DNA from: Stenopsyche tienmushanensis
Lineage: Eukaryota > Arthropoda > Insecta > Trichoptera > Stenopsychidae
Assembly (NCBI GenBank): GCA_008973525.1
Contig: WACJ01000060.1
Coordinates: 868,001-932,000 of the forward strand
DNA: 64,000 nucleotides
Reading direction: 5' to 3'
Of this stretch, positions 39,877-52,667 are shown one piece after another. The translations under genes were made by a program, and so were the position numbers. Numbering within the stretch: position 1 is the first letter of the stretch; the number at the start of each line of letters is the position of its first letter. The notes below the pieces were generated by a model that was not told the DNA's origin, searched no databases, and saw only the letters and a program-made list of their open reading frames with translations.

Positions 39877-42800
39877 GATTCTCTCTTCTCCTACCTTTCC
39901 AAAAAATCCTATCCTTACTTTACCACGTGTGGAAGACATTGGGAAACCACCATTTTAAATCCTTTCCCTAGTAATTTCTCTTATGGAGATCCCCTATGTC
40001 CGATATCGGATATGGCATATTAAAGTTTATGCTTTGATGGATGTCATAAGGACTTTAAAGAAAAGCATTTTCTTCTACATAAGTTTACTATGCATAATAA
40101 AATTACGAAAATAAGGAAAAATATATAATACACAATAGATATTTTTTAATCAAATTTAGCCGGATCAAAAATATTGACACACTTATATAAATAATTAGTA
40201 GACAAATTTTTAACAGCTTTCTATATATCTCTCCAGGATATCCTGTACAAATTATGATTTCTGCGCAAAAAACCATGTTTTTTATTACTTTTCAACAAAT
40301 TTTACTTTTTGTATCAATTTTTTATTCGCTTCAGCGGAAACTTTCATCATCGTTTCCCACGTCAAAAAAAGCTCACAAATCAAAATTCAACCATCAATAT
40401 TTTACGATTCTAATGGGTGCTCATTATTCACATCCTCGATGATTTGTCATCGAAAACCGTAATTCACGCCTATAACACATAATATATATGATCTTCCGCT
40501 TATATGGACTATTGAATTGAAGACTCTTAGAACAACGGACGTGGATAAAAAATGTACTACGCCCCGATGATGAAATAGATGGTACACAATTTGAAGACTA
40601 ATTCTGGTATTCATTCATACAATGATAATCGCCTTATTTGATAACTGTGTTTCGTGGGATTAAACGAGGTTGTTCTAGAAGTCATCTTTAAAAACAAAAG
40701 TGACAACGGATGTTGCATGTGTCATGACACGGCCTCACAGGAAGATATTTCTTCCATAAAAGCCAATAACGATCAGAATAAGTTTGAAATTATACAAAAG
40801 CCATTTCTTCTGCGCAAACAATAAAAAACACATAAAAGTCGAAGCTTATAGTAATAGGCATAGTTACGTCGGTTACCCGACAATAGGCGAATAGTAAACG
40901 TGTTCAAAAAAGTGGTATAAGGTGAGTGTGTAGGTTTGAAAAACAATGTTTTTTATCCTACACATTTGTTGACTTTGTGAGCGAACATAACTTTTCTCGT
41001 TGTCAATCACCGACGAAGAAGCGTGGGCAATCATAGGTGTTTGAACATTCAAAGAGCATCATGTGCTGTTAAACCACTGTAATATTATACTTTTCGTCAG
41101 TATTACATTTTATTTAATTATAATTCGACCATTTAACCCCCATCGAGATCGATAATAGTTTCGAAAAACACCAATGATCCAACCAATAGTCGGGGCGCTC
41201 CCATGCAAGCAACCAAAAAAAAATCGTATAAATCTCTTAGCAACACAAAATTTTAATAAATAAAAAATAAAACGCAATATGAGAGATCTTATGATACATA
41301 AATTATAATTCTGCATTATTCACGCGACGCCACTGGCAGTCGCTGTCATCGTCACGTCACACATAACAATATGTTTAAAAAAGTGAAGAGTTACGCCTTT
41401 TGGCTGTAAAGTATATTTACATAAATAACCCTACATTTATTTTTCACCGATCAAATATGATATATCCTTGTACAAACAAACTAGCTATCACGTGCCCGAA
41501 AAAGGATCGAGTACGGCCTTCATCCTGTTTAATAAACCACTATAATTTTTCAATGTCAAAACCAAAAAAAAATCCATCAAAATTAATCAATGCGAAATGC
41601 TTGCATTAATAACATATTTAAAAACACATATTTGGACACTCGAAAGGTTAAGCATAATACTGAAATCACCCAGCTTATATCGAGATGGTCAACGATGAAA
41701 ATTTTTGGTCAATGAATGCTTCCAGAATCGACGTACGATTGGGAAATTTGGAGGATAAATTCTAAAATATATCATAAATAGAAAACTAGTTATAGACAAT
41801 TCCAATACTCGAAATATATTAGCACAATAAGCATTGAATTTTTACTATGACATAACATAAGGAACTGATATTTCTACAGCATGATTTTATTTTAAATCAT
41901 ACTTTTTTGCTGAAAAGTTCATCGATTAATGTACGATGGGATGAAATACGTTCATAAGGATTACTATCAAAACCTATTTGCTGGAAAAATGTAATTCATT
42001 TTCATATCTTATAATAGTCCTTCATAAGATGTCTAAGGATATCTTCTTCAATAACAAATTAAATGTAATTTTATTGCTAATTGCTAGATTTTATTTGTAA
42101 GTATTGCCGAATTTTCATAAAAAAATATATTATTTTCCCACAATTTGAAATATTACCACATCTTCCATATTCACCAGGCATACATGATTTGCCCAAGGGT
42201 TGGCAAAAAGTCGTAGATGCCCAAGCAAGTTATGTCGATTGAATGTAATAAAAAATGTGAAAAAAGGGCTTTTGTTTTTTTAATTTTTATTCAACGCCCG
42301 TTTCATAGTTTCCAACCCAATAATTAAAGAATAGCTATTAATTATTCTTATTCATTGCATGAAAATGTGGATGTATGGTTGTGGCTACAATGTGATATAA
42401 TCAGGAATAATAATAACATCATTGTGAGTAGCCACGCAAGCGTGCGCAAAAAGTGGTTCGTCTTTGCAGTCTCGCAGTTGGATATCTCATATTTGACACT
42501 CTGAACCAAAGTAGCCGTCATTATTTCTTTGTTCAACTACTTTCATCTACCTTTCGACACTTATTTTTACTCCAATAGAAAACAGATTAAAAGGGCGCAA
42601 CTCGAGAGGTTTACATCTGGTATGACATACCAATAAAGGATTTTCCAATTAAATGAATATGGGATAAACACACAATTCATAAAATTAATTGCGACTGAAC
42701 AGGGATGACATTTCCATTTCAAGAATTTAAAATTAAAAAATATTTTTATTGATATCCTGCAGGTAACTCGAGGCAGTTCTTTCGTGTGCACATTATGCAA

Positions 42801-45800
42801 ATGTTGAAATATTTTTTTCCATTTCATCGTGCTCGATTTGTTTCGAGGAATTTTAAGATTGTTATGGGAGCATTGTTCCCATAAAAACAAAATGCAGCAA
42901 TTAATATCCATTCACTTGTGCACTCCTCTCGCCGTTTAACCACGGCTTAAAATGTGTCTGCACAACGTCAGGAAGTTTTATTTTTGTTAATGTGATGTCT
43001 GCTTAAAACAAAGCAAAATGGAATAAAACGCTTATCAAAAAAATCTCCATGATGAAAAATAAAAGCCCACATTGAAGGAGACGTCTGCATGATGCGTTCG
43101 TGCGGAAGTTTCAGATAAGATTCGAGAGAAAGAAAACGTTTCTCAAACTTCATTTTTCGGATACAAATACAACATAAATTCAAGAAATATTAAATACATA
43201 ATGTGTATTAATTTTGCCTTTGAATATATGGTGGTAAATATGATACATTTAAAATTAATTTAAAATATTAATCGAAACAATAAAAAGTTTATATTGTTGA
43301 TAATATATGACTATATAATAGTTTTTGAGACGTAATTAAATTTAAAAAAAATTATTATAAGTTCATTATCGATATCATCAAGACTGTTTAAGAATCACTT
43401 CAGCAATATACTGTCTGTCGGATGCTCCCCAGCAATGGTTCTGGACCAACCAGTGGGAAACTGATATAGAGATTTTGTGCAGGCCACGAATTAAATTTGC
43501 ATGAATAACATTAGATGCTTCTTCTCATACAGAAAACTTGTTTGCACTTTTGACGTTCAAAAGATATCTCAATAAAGAGTTTATGCAGAAATCATCGGCG
43601 GCGGGAGCGACTTTTAATGCACGTAATCAGACTGCATCGTGACATTTAATATGTGCATATTCGACATAAATTTGCAGCGACTTAACGACTGATCGATTAA
43701 TCGGCAAAAAATGCTGACACGGATATTTTTTTGTTCGATGCCTTGGACATAAGCTCTTCAAAAAAAAATGGCAAAACCTATCAATGATTGTAATAAGATC
43801 GAACAGTTAATACGGTAATATTTTTTGTTTCCCGTTGGATAGAAATTAATTTTGATTCAATCAAATTAAAACACATTTTACAACGCAATTATAATAGACA
43901 AACTATGATATATCAATATGATTTAAATTCAAAAGATATATTCTACCAAACATTGTGATAACTAATGTTTATATCTTCTACAAATGAACTTAAAAAGAAT
44001 CAACAACTCATGTTCCAAATTTTACTATATTTTATTTATTAACGTTGCCAGGAAATTGAAAGATCCTACGAACTTATTGAGTGATGTGTTATATTGAAAA
44101 AAAAACATTCAAAAATGTCCTAAAATTGGTTAAAACAACTAAATTGTCAAAAAATTACGATATCTTAATCCATAAAATGCAATTTCTTCGGGGCAACTCT
44201 ATCCTCATAAAGCTAATAATGGCTAGCAGACGTTGAATAATTTTTGAACGTGATACCAATAATCCATATTTCTAACTTCTCATACATAATTTGTTTATTC
44301 CACTAAAGGAATCTTACAAAAATGGCACAGAATTAAAAAAAATTAAAGAAATTGGCTTTACACCCACCTCCCATCTTGTTATGAAACCACAATCATAAAA
44401 ACTATCAATTACGTATCATAAGTGCATAAATCACAATAGCATTGTATTTAAAAAACAGTTTTGATTTGATTGACAAAACAATGTATCAAATCATAGTTTT
44501 TAAAATAATCAAATATTTATCCTTATCCTTTGAAGATTTAGTACGTCGAAACTGAAAGCGTTTAAAGAAATATTTGCCGTATCAGGACATTTTAATTTTA
44601 AGCACCGCTGAGTGATTTCAACTCATTTAAATCCTTTTATCTCGAAATCCTTAGTTAACAAACCGAGACAAACTTAACGAAATTGGGCATGCTTAGTTTT
44701 AAACATAACGACAATGGTGCGCAACCTTTCACATAATTCCACTCTGAAAAGCCGAACAAGGTTTTTCCATTATCAGATGCCAATTTTGTTGATTATTCAA
44801 AAAACTGGTTTTCACCGAGATAATATTGAGCCGAAATCACTTTACAAATTTAGCTTAAGAAGCATCTTGACAGAGCAACATTCATTGCGACTCACACAGG
44901 ATATTTGGGAAAATATCCGATTTTATATATGACCCACATTATTTCACACATTAAATTTTCATTAGCATTCTCGTCTACCCACCCATTAATTTGTCTTGTA
45001 TGAAAGTTTGAGAGAAAATACTATCGAGTACATATTATAATGAAACGTGGAGTTCATTTCCATACAGGATCGAATAAAAAATGAGTTCCCGAAAAGAGGA
45101 GCGACTCAAATAATTTATTAGCAATGAAATGGTTGACTCAGAGGCTGTAAGACTGAAGACTAAAACGTACCAAAATGCAGAACCATTTTTCTTTAATAAT
45201 GATCTGGCAAAGTTAATTGTAGCACTTAATTAACACGATCCTCTTATGGTTTAAATAAACTGAAAGGATCGAAAATAAAACGCAAACGTTCCTTATACAT
45301 CAGATGTTTCAAAGTCAATTTTTTTTCTGGAAAAAATTATGTTTTAATATAAATTCCAATATATAAATATAAAAGAATATTAAGCATTAATATTAATATA
45401 AAATAGAATTATTTTCAAAAAATTATGTAATAATGAAAACATGAAAATTTTCATCAAAATCATTAAATTTATAATCGAATCGCCCTTTGAATGAGCATAT
45501 TTTTTTTCTAATATGTATTATTAATCATCGATGGCTTTGTTACCACTGATATTAAGATTTAATGTGTTGGCAATAAATCCTGAACGAGTCAGCCGCCCAA
45601 ATTTTAAGGCATGAATACTTAGAGCACACCTCAAAGGGCAACTCAATCTGGAGAGGACTCCAGTTAGCGTGGGCGCCTGGATTTTTGCACCGATTTCTTG
45701 AGACTTAACTGTAAAAAAAGAGCAATAAATACTTTTTGCTTCATTATAAGTCTGCAATGAATCAAGCTTTTAAATTACATTAACATTATAAGTAGTTATA

Positions 45801-46160
45801 GCGGTTTTACTGCAAGAAGAAATCATTTAAGGCTTCATTTATAGCCCTACATATAATGCCCTATTATATTTGTATGTTTTTAATACGCATATAAAACCAT
45901 CATCGTATTCAACGAGATTCAAAATTTGACTATATCAATGCATTGACCAGAACAGATCACCTTAATGATATAATTTTTAAAATCTAATAAAATAAAGCTT
46001 TAAATGTCTCTCTGTAATATAAATTTAAAAAAACCTATTATGTTTGTGTTATTATTATTTTTTTAATAAGGTAGTTTTCCTGCTGCATTCTGTATCTTTG
46101 AAGAGTAGTGTTTAAAAAGTATATCTAATTAATAGCTATTCACGAAACGTTACTTACTTA
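39877..46160. other. AT-rich DNA without supported genes
   Basis: Mostly AT-rich. A TCCGATATCGGA palindrome lies at about 40007-40018. Slightly more balanced patches occur at about 42700-43130 and 43560-43740. Minus-strand frames of 114 (42567-42911) and 78 codons (45521-45757) are unrecognised and lack supporting signals. Confidence 0.35.
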
Positions 46161-46972
46161 TACACTTAAAACTTTTTTTTGTGCGGTAGATGTGTTCCGC
46201 GGAAAATCGCACAAAAATAAATCGCACAAAAAAACTATGACTTACATAGAAAAAGTGAAGATGCGTTCCATAGATTTTAAAAACTGCTATATAAAATATA
46301 TCCAAAATCGCATAAAAAAATTAATTGGTAAAATTTTAAGGATGTCTGTCATCTGGCATCTCAAATGCCAGACATCCACTAGAGAAATACTAATTATTTT
46401 AATTACAAACTATCATCGCTGTATAATATTTATCGTTGCGATTTTCAATAACTCAAAATCGCTTTCTTCTTCGGAAGAAATAGTATACCCAGTGTCAATG
46501 CCATCATTGTTCTGTGTAGATTTTCTCCTTTCAACAATATAATTCATAATTAGCAAAGATGCCACTACAGTCCCTAACTCAAAAAAAAATCCCAAAATGG
46601 TGATTGTTTAAAAAAAATTCAGTCATGTCATTTTTTGGTCTTATTTTGTCACAGTTTAATAGTTAAAAAATAAATTTTGACATAAATCTGGTAGGAATAA
46701 TAGAGGGTTATATAGAAAAGATTCATACCTAGTTTGAAATAAATTAGTTAATTAAAATATGATAATAAATGGCGTGGTCGTAATTCAGCGATAGCAGACG
46801 CAATATGATTTACAAAGTCCCAAATTATTATTTTTTTCTAAATTTCGGTTTATGTTGATGATTAATTTCCTATTTCATCCTAAATATTTCTTTATGAGAT
46901 TAAAAAAAGAAAAAGATATTTAAAAAAAACCGCATAACTTCGAAATCGCACAAAAAAGATTTGACTGTTTTA
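46161..46972 (+). mobile_element. pogo/Tigger-like non-autonomous element, copy 1
   Basis: The left end at 46161 reads TACACTTAAAACTTTTTTTT, then GTGCGGTAGATG and the palindrome TTCCGCGGAA. The right end carries CCGCATAACTTCGAAATCGC followed by ACAAAAAAGATTTGACTG (about 46930-46967). The same ends, in inverse orientation to each other, bound two other copies at 52668-53464 and 56909-57563, where flanking TA target sites are clear. Here the right TA is degenerate. The left subterminal zone has two ATCGCACAAAAA units. A minus-strand frame at 46413-46595 carries SLLIMNYIV and YTISSEEES, which recur in copy 3. A nested hairpin GGATGTC...GACATCC lies at 46340-46377. TA-flanked CA...-type termini with GTGCG/ATGCG words suggest the pogo/Tigger group. 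No full transposase remains, so this is a deletion derivative. Confidence 0.75.
46413..46595 (-). pseudogene. Coding remnant inside pogo-like copy 1
   Basis: A 60-codon minus-strand frame whose translation parallels that at 56973-57308 in copy 3 nearly residue for residue over about 50 positions (SLLIMNYIV, TQNNDGIDT, YTISSEEES, LLKIAT). Two independently diverged copies keeping the same open frame suggest descent from real coding sequence of the parent element. The acidic tail resembles those of transposase C-termini in a general way, but I do not recognise the family. Confidence 0.45.
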
Positions 46973-47095
46973 TTCGTTTGGGGTATTTTTAATAAGAGAT
47001 ACGTATCATGCTACTATACTAGGTCATTAAATCTACTAAATGTTACTACTTTTACAAACATCCCGACTTGCTTGTCACTCACTATCTTTTACATA

Positions 47096-47135
47096 ATTAA
47101 TACTAGCCAATAATATATTATTGGCTAGTATTAAT
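47096..47135. repeat. Perfect 40-bp palindrome
   Basis: ATTAATACTAGCCAATAATA (47096-47115) is followed directly by its exact reverse complement (47116-47135) with no spacer. It lies between the right end of pogo-like copy 1 and the start of repeat B. A core of ACTAGCCAA...TTGGCTAGT keeps it from being mere AT alternation. Its origin is unknown. Confidence 0.95.
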
Positions 47136-47349
47136 ATATTGCTTTTGGAACTTAGCCGGTTCGGGGCCAGGAGACTTAAGGAACAGAACAAGCACAACAG
47201 GAACATCAAGCAGATGCCCTTGGTGAGGAACAAACGAATATTTTAATATCATAAAGATAATAGCTTATCGCTTTGAAATTGCCGAACTATAAGGTTAATC
47301 TGAAAGAAGAAACCACTCAGTTTCTAAGCTTTCAATTGGTGTATAAACT

Positions 47350-47750
47350 AATCTGAGATGTACTTTAGTCTCACGTAGGACTTTACCCTAGCCCGGCAAT
47401 GCCCTTGCTAGGAAAGGGGTGACTAGACTATTTGTACTTTGAACTGCCCTTTCCAGTGAAATCAACAAGGTCGCCTAGAGTAGTTTTTCACTCTCCCAAG
47501 GAAAACTACTCAGTCTTTACAAATTTCCCACACTCTCTATCGAGAAGGTCGCAAAAGCGCCTTTCGACACGTTCATCTAGATGGCCCGCCAAGTATTCTA
47601 AATGAAACTCAGAGGTCATGCTACCTTTAATATCAAGCAGGGGGTGAATTTATGATAGAGACGAGATGGAAGCAACCCCTTCCTATGAATGGATATTGAA
47701 GGGGCCCTAGTTTTGCAGTGAACTCTTTGTGACTATGGATGATGATGATT
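47350..47750 (+). mobile_element. Repeat B, copy 1 (GAT-tailed, LINE- or SINE-like)
   Basis: It aligns on the same strand with 62982-63325 from AATC(T/C)GAGATG through CCCTTTCCAGT, ATCAACAAGGTCGC, AACTACTCAGTCTTTACAAA, AACCCCTTCC, TGAATGGATATT and TGCAGTG to a terminal GATGATGATGATT (47738-47750). Both copies stop at the GAT repeat and differ at the 5' side and by an internal insertion in this copy (about 47530-47570). Short GAT-type tails are typical of the 3' ends of some non-LTR retrotransposons and SINEs. A 47478-47511 hairpin (GAGTAGTTTTTC / GAAAACTACTC) is conserved. A GC-richer piece at 47160-47230 just upstream may be more of the same element but has no partner in copy 2. No reverse transcriptase is recognisable. 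Confidence 0.65.
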
Positions 47751-50440
47751 GATTTAAAAAAAAATCGTACAGACTAAATAAATCTACATCATTTAAAAAA
47801 TAAAGGTGTTGCCAGTATTTGACAAAACAAATATTTCATTAGTTGTGTGATGTCAAGAACACGATCTTGAAGTCCTCTAATTATTTTTTCTCATCGTGTA
47901 ATCCATTTAGCGTTGTGTGGGTTAAGTGAGTTCATTATGAATACATTCATTTATAATATATTTCGGTTCATATCGTGTTGTAATTATCCAATTCATTATA
48001 TTTGAATACTTCGAGATGAGAAACGCACGAAAAAATGAATCTGCTCGTATGTTTGTTCATTTGAATATTGACGCATAAATTTGTTATGAGATAACAAATT
48101 AATATTATTGCATAAATGAATACATTTATTGCTGAAGAGCTTTTGGGTCAGCATGAAGTTATCTCGGATTCTAAGAAGAGTTGATCGATTCATTAGCATA
48201 AATTAAACTGCGTTTAACTCCCCGGCGCATTAATGTTGGACTGCGACATAGCCTTATAGATATTGAGAGCTTGATAAATACAGAACATAAAACTCGCTGA
48301 GCAAAGATAATCTTTGAGATTTCCCGAAATATTCATCTTGGAGCGCGATTTATAAATTCAATTAAATCCGCGCAAACATCGTCCGGTGCGAAATTAAATT
48401 TTCATCCCGATCAGTTAAGCAATCTCCGCGCAAATAGAGATCGAGAATCAATGGAGTCTAATGATTTAATGAATTAATTCCGCAATTAATTAAGACGCGG
48501 ATTGCATAGCAGTCTTCATTAGGATGGTAGTGACACTTAATTTCATTAGCATATGGTAAATTGTACATAGGAGTCGTTGTCCGACTGCAGCCCGAGGACG
48601 AAACTACCTCAACACCCATGTCTTTCTCCGGTAAGAGCAAGTAAACTGAGAACCTACACAGGCTAATCCGGTCTTAGGATATTAAATGTCCGCACTCAAT
48701 TAGCCTTATCATTACTACGAGAGCATCCGATGCACAAAATTAATAAAGCTTATGCAACTTATGAATTTCTAACGCTATCAAAAGTAACAGATTACTAACA
48801 ACAAACGCTAACAAGATTATGACGTTAACAACAATAATTACATCTTATAAATTTTAATGAACGACATTAAATGTAATGTATCGTAGTCGAGTTATCAAGA
48901 GCAGAAGTCAAGTACGTGACATTTGAGCGATTTTACGCTAGGCCTCATTGTAGTAATACTGCAATATAATTATGCCCACAGAACGCATTAAAACAACTTT
49001 AAACAACAATTTTACTTTAAAAGCTCTGAGAAAAACAATATGTTTAACAAAATAATTATTGATTTTATACTGAAAATATTTAAATAATCTCATCCGAGCA
49101 TCGACGAATTATGATGGACCACCGTAAAAGCTTACATCGCAATAACCTTTCAAATATGACATAGTTCATTCAAATTTAAATTTAAATCATATAAAAAATG
49201 CAATTGTATTCGATGCAAATATACCTTAATGCTTTTAAGATATTTGTTTAGACAATGCAAATAAAAAAAACATCATTAAGATCATTGTTCACATCTAATT
49301 TGATGTTATTTTATCCTTGACCTTTATGTTATTTATTCACAAATATTACACAATATTTACTGGCATCACTTCTTTGGCTATTTATATATTTATTAATATA
49401 AAAATAGTACATTCACAACATGATCTGAATGGGTTCATAATTTCTTATGGCTAAACGTCGTTCCATATTGTTGTTGAAATTTTACGTTCTTATAATCAAG
49501 TACAGTTGCTTTGTAATTTAACAAATTATTAAATCGCTTAAGTGAATCAATCATTTTGCTAATTGAGCTTTTTTCACTTCCTTTCTTCAACACTCACGAA
49601 TGGACTATTAGCCTGTTAATCCTATAAGCACCTATAGATGCGACCATGAACCCGTCCTTAGTCAGATCCATGTACAGGCCAGAAGCGTCTATAGCCGCAA
49701 ACCTCATAATTTAATCCAGTTGCTGTTTTTAAATTGTATTCGTTAGTGACATAACTGAATACGACTTGGAAATTATGGTAGCTAAATTTAATATTTATAT
49801 GAGAGAAATTCGAATGTGCATAAACAGCGGTTGTCATTCAAGCTGGAAGGTGAAGAACAAACCAAGAAACAAATATGCATGGCTCATATTTCACGCCTAA
49901 TGCCTTGGCAACTTTTCACAACCTTGACTAATTTGAGATCGATTTTTCTAAATAATTGCTATTAAAAATGTTTAAAAAAAACCCTTAATTGCGAATAATA
50001 CTTATTTTTTTAAATCATATATGAAAGTCCGAAAGTGGAAAATTTGCATTTTCGAATTATAAATGTACAATATCGAAGATACACATAAACAAATGTAAAA
50101 ATGCGATTCTTAAATGTGAGCAAATTTTGAACAACTACAAAAAAAAGGAATTGGAATCGAAAAATGGGCATGAGAAGGTGAATGTTTGATAGCGTATGAC
50201 TGCGCTATGATAATATTTGTATGAATCTTCTTGATTCCAATTTTTTTGGTCAATATTAGAAAAATCTACGTAAAAAATCTATACATTCACATTTGACATC
50301 GAGATTTTGTGTCAGCAATTTTAAATTCAACTGAAATATTCATTTCTTTCATACATAACTTAATTAACTATGCGAAAAAAGTAGTACGATATTAAATCAG
50401 AATTCCCCTATCGATTCAATCGATTATTGAAAACTTAAAC
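47751..50440. promoter_or_regulatory. Intergenic DNA with homeodomain-site-rich block
   Basis: About 48200-48660 is more balanced, with CpG words (CCCCGGCGCATTAATG, CATCGTCCGGTGCG) interleaved with a dense cluster of TAAT/ATTA motifs at 48455-48495 (TAATGATTTAATGAATTAAT). Such clusters are common in developmental enhancers of insects, where TAAT is the core homeodomain site. The assignment is inferred from motif density only. The remainder of the interval, 48900-50440, is AT-rich and empty. Confidence 0.25.
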
Positions 50441-50763
50441 GTAATTTTAAAAATATTTAATTACAGATGGATTTTGGAATCTGTGCCATGCGTGCAACAA
50501 TTACCGAAATGTTCTCACTACAATGCAATGTTCGATCACGGCGAAGATTATTGCTATCGAAGGTTTCGTACTTTTTCTTGCGGATTTTTAAGAGCCAAAA
50601 TCCAAATAGGTCCAGAGATGGGAATGCACATCTGCACCGAAACATGGAGAGCTTATTAGCGGAGAAGCCTTCACCTGTCAAAAAAAGAAAGGCCTTGTGT
50701 CGCGTGTGCCAGTGCCATTTGCACATTTTGGTAAATTTCTGCATTCTTCCGAACACCGCCTAA
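50441..50763 (+). other. Open block with acceptor-like site, possible exon
   Basis: A good 3' splice-site match, TTTAATTACAG, ends at 50466. Two forward frames are open after it: one of 98 codons (50467-50763), and one starting upstream of 50474 and ending at 50659 that is cysteine-rich (VPCVQQLPKCSHYN, DYCYRRF, HICTETW). A 99-codon frame also covers the minus strand. With three frames open at once, none can be called coding on this evidence. No family is recognised, and no downstream donor was fixed. Confidence 0.25.
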
Positions 50764-51265
50764 CTGTTGCATTATATAATTGCATAGAAAAAATGCCGCT
50801 TCGTGGCTCGATTTTCAACTTACATCGTTTTCGCCGTGTTTGAGGTGGTTTTTAGGCGGATTTTATAACGAAGCGGCGTCGATATAAAACGACGTACGAA
50901 GGCTCTTAAATTAGAGGCAACCTGTATTCATCAACTTCGCGAGCTTTTTTCGCAATATATTATTATTTAAAAAGAAAAAAATATGTATGGGCCTGAGCTT
51001 TATCCGATTTGTATAACTTCGGTGGTATCGGTCCCTCCGGGTTGCGAAAGGAACGATGAGGAAAGAAGAGACCAGTTGGGAAAAAAGTCGGCCGAAACGG
51101 CGGCCCTGGAGGGCGCGGGGTCAATTGGTGCACGAGTTATGGCCAATGGGCAGAATTGGGCGCCATAAAACTTTTATTTTATAAAAGCACCGGCTTAAAA
51201 AAGCGCATTTCCAATTTTCCACAGAGACTCTGTGACCCAGTGGCTTAGCGCGTTCACGTTTTTTT
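50764..51265. promoter_or_regulatory. CpG-rich candidate regulatory block
   Basis: One of the most GC-rich patches of the window. It holds an inverted pair GCCGCTTCG (about 50794) / CGAAGCGGC (about 50869), several ATAAAA/TTTATAAC Caudal- or Hox-like words, and further on GGCGGCCCTGGAGGGCGCGG (about 51100). A 61-codon forward frame at 50983-51168 is probably composition-driven. Candidate regulatory or 5' exon DNA by inference. Confidence 0.25.
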
Positions 51266-52667
51266 CCGATGCATATATTTTTATGTAATTGACCCTTTAA
51301 TAACAGTGCTACATCGCCAGATGTCCGATGACAGCTTGAATTATAAATGACTTATTACGGACGCACAAAAAAATGCAAATCTATCTTCGGGCATAGGAGA
51401 GGTCAATTCGGTGGTGTGAGTCATCCACAATGGATGTAGCATGGATGACACATATTTTATTTAATAAACTATCATAAACATGTGACCTCATGGCGAAGAA
51501 ATAAATTGATTCGGGCTACGCCTCGAACAATTGACCTCCTAGAGATCACCCAATTTATTAGGAGCAATAATGGAATCAGTAACAAGAAAAGTCATCAAGG
51601 ATAAATCATATCATTTTGACAAATCAAAATCAAAGCTAATTCAAATGAAATCATCAATTTTCAATCCATTTATGCGTAATTATTATGAAATTTTAGCACA
51701 CAATATTCAGATCGGCAATATCCATCCAGCAGATGAAAATATATCGATTCCAGCTTGTATGAATTTACAAATGCTTCTTTGTTGTGATGAAAACCTTTTT
51801 TGCCCGTTTCCTTTATGTACAAGTCTCATTATACCAGAATACTACCATATGTTCATTAATTCTTTGGATAATTTTCCAAACAATATACAATGCAAATTAT
51901 TTCTTTCAAAATTCCTTAATGGTACCATATAATTTGTGGTTAACCCAGACAACATGATAGACATTTCCCTACTCTTTATTAAACATTCTTATATCATCCA
52001 CATATTTAGCTGTTATACATCCATTTTTCTTGCTGGAATACATGCCCATTTCCATTTAAAAATAATATTTAGACATTGAATTTGAAGAACTCTAAATAAA
52101 TTTCAACTTCTAATGTGCCTTAGCGTTAATGTATTGCAAAGCTACGTTAACTTCAAAGTATAATAATTTCTATACAAATCCATACTAATATCTATACAAA
52201 ACCAATTTAATAGAAAGCAATCGGTATATATCATGTTAATATTTTCTATTGTAAAAAAAAAACAATATGCCAAATTTATACTATGACAATATTTGACATT
52301 TTCTCCCCTCAAAATATATAGCGAATTGGTGATCATTTTTTATTTCAGGAATATTAACGATTCAATATTCATCATTTGTACTTTATAAAATAGTTCTAAA
52401 TTAAATTTTGGTGGATATGTTTACCCAAAAAACGATCCATATATTTACTTATATAGCAAATTCGTCATAGTTTAATTTACAAATTAAATATTATATAATA
52501 ATGGATTTATAAGATCAGAATATATTCAAAACATGCCAAAAAGCGATTATTTGTTATAATGGGTTAGTTCTTCAACTTTTATTATAAAGGTTCAGGTTAA
52601 AATCCGAAAGACGTGTTGTAAAAGTGATACTTTTTAGCTCTTGATGATACTTTATATTTAAAAAGTA
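51266..52667. other. AT-rich DNA with one unrecognised 120-codon frame
   Basis: A forward frame at 51570-51932 is among the longest here. Its translation is lysine-, asparagine- and isoleucine-rich, with a CCDENLFCPFPLC stretch, and matches nothing I know. No promoter or splice signal supports it. The rest is AT-rich. Confidence 0.3.

Noticed and set aside
40520..40830. Broken transposase reading around 40.55-40.8 kb
   Set aside because: A few suggestive words but no ordered catalytic motifs like those in the two mariner relics.
42567..42911. 114-codon minus-strand frame as a gene
   Set aside because: Residue mix follows base composition, with no domain or signal peptide that I can defend.
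45521..45757. 78-codon minus-strand frame with a natural-looking segment (SRLSCPLRCALSIHALKFG)
   Set aside because: Looks more complex than its neighbours but matches no family I can name, and has no exon signals at its edges.
47160..47235. Reverse-transcriptase tail just before repeat B
   Set aside because: A basic reading (RLKEQNKHNRNIKQMPLVRN) is open, but it has no recognisable motif and no partner in the second copy.
51225..51260. tRNA or tRNA-derived SINE from the A-box-like CCCAGTGGCTTAGCGCG
   Set aside because: No B box at the right distance and no cloverleaf can be folded.
51570..51932. 120-codon forward frame as a gene
   Set aside because: AT-driven composition and no recognisable domain; no neighbouring signal supports it.
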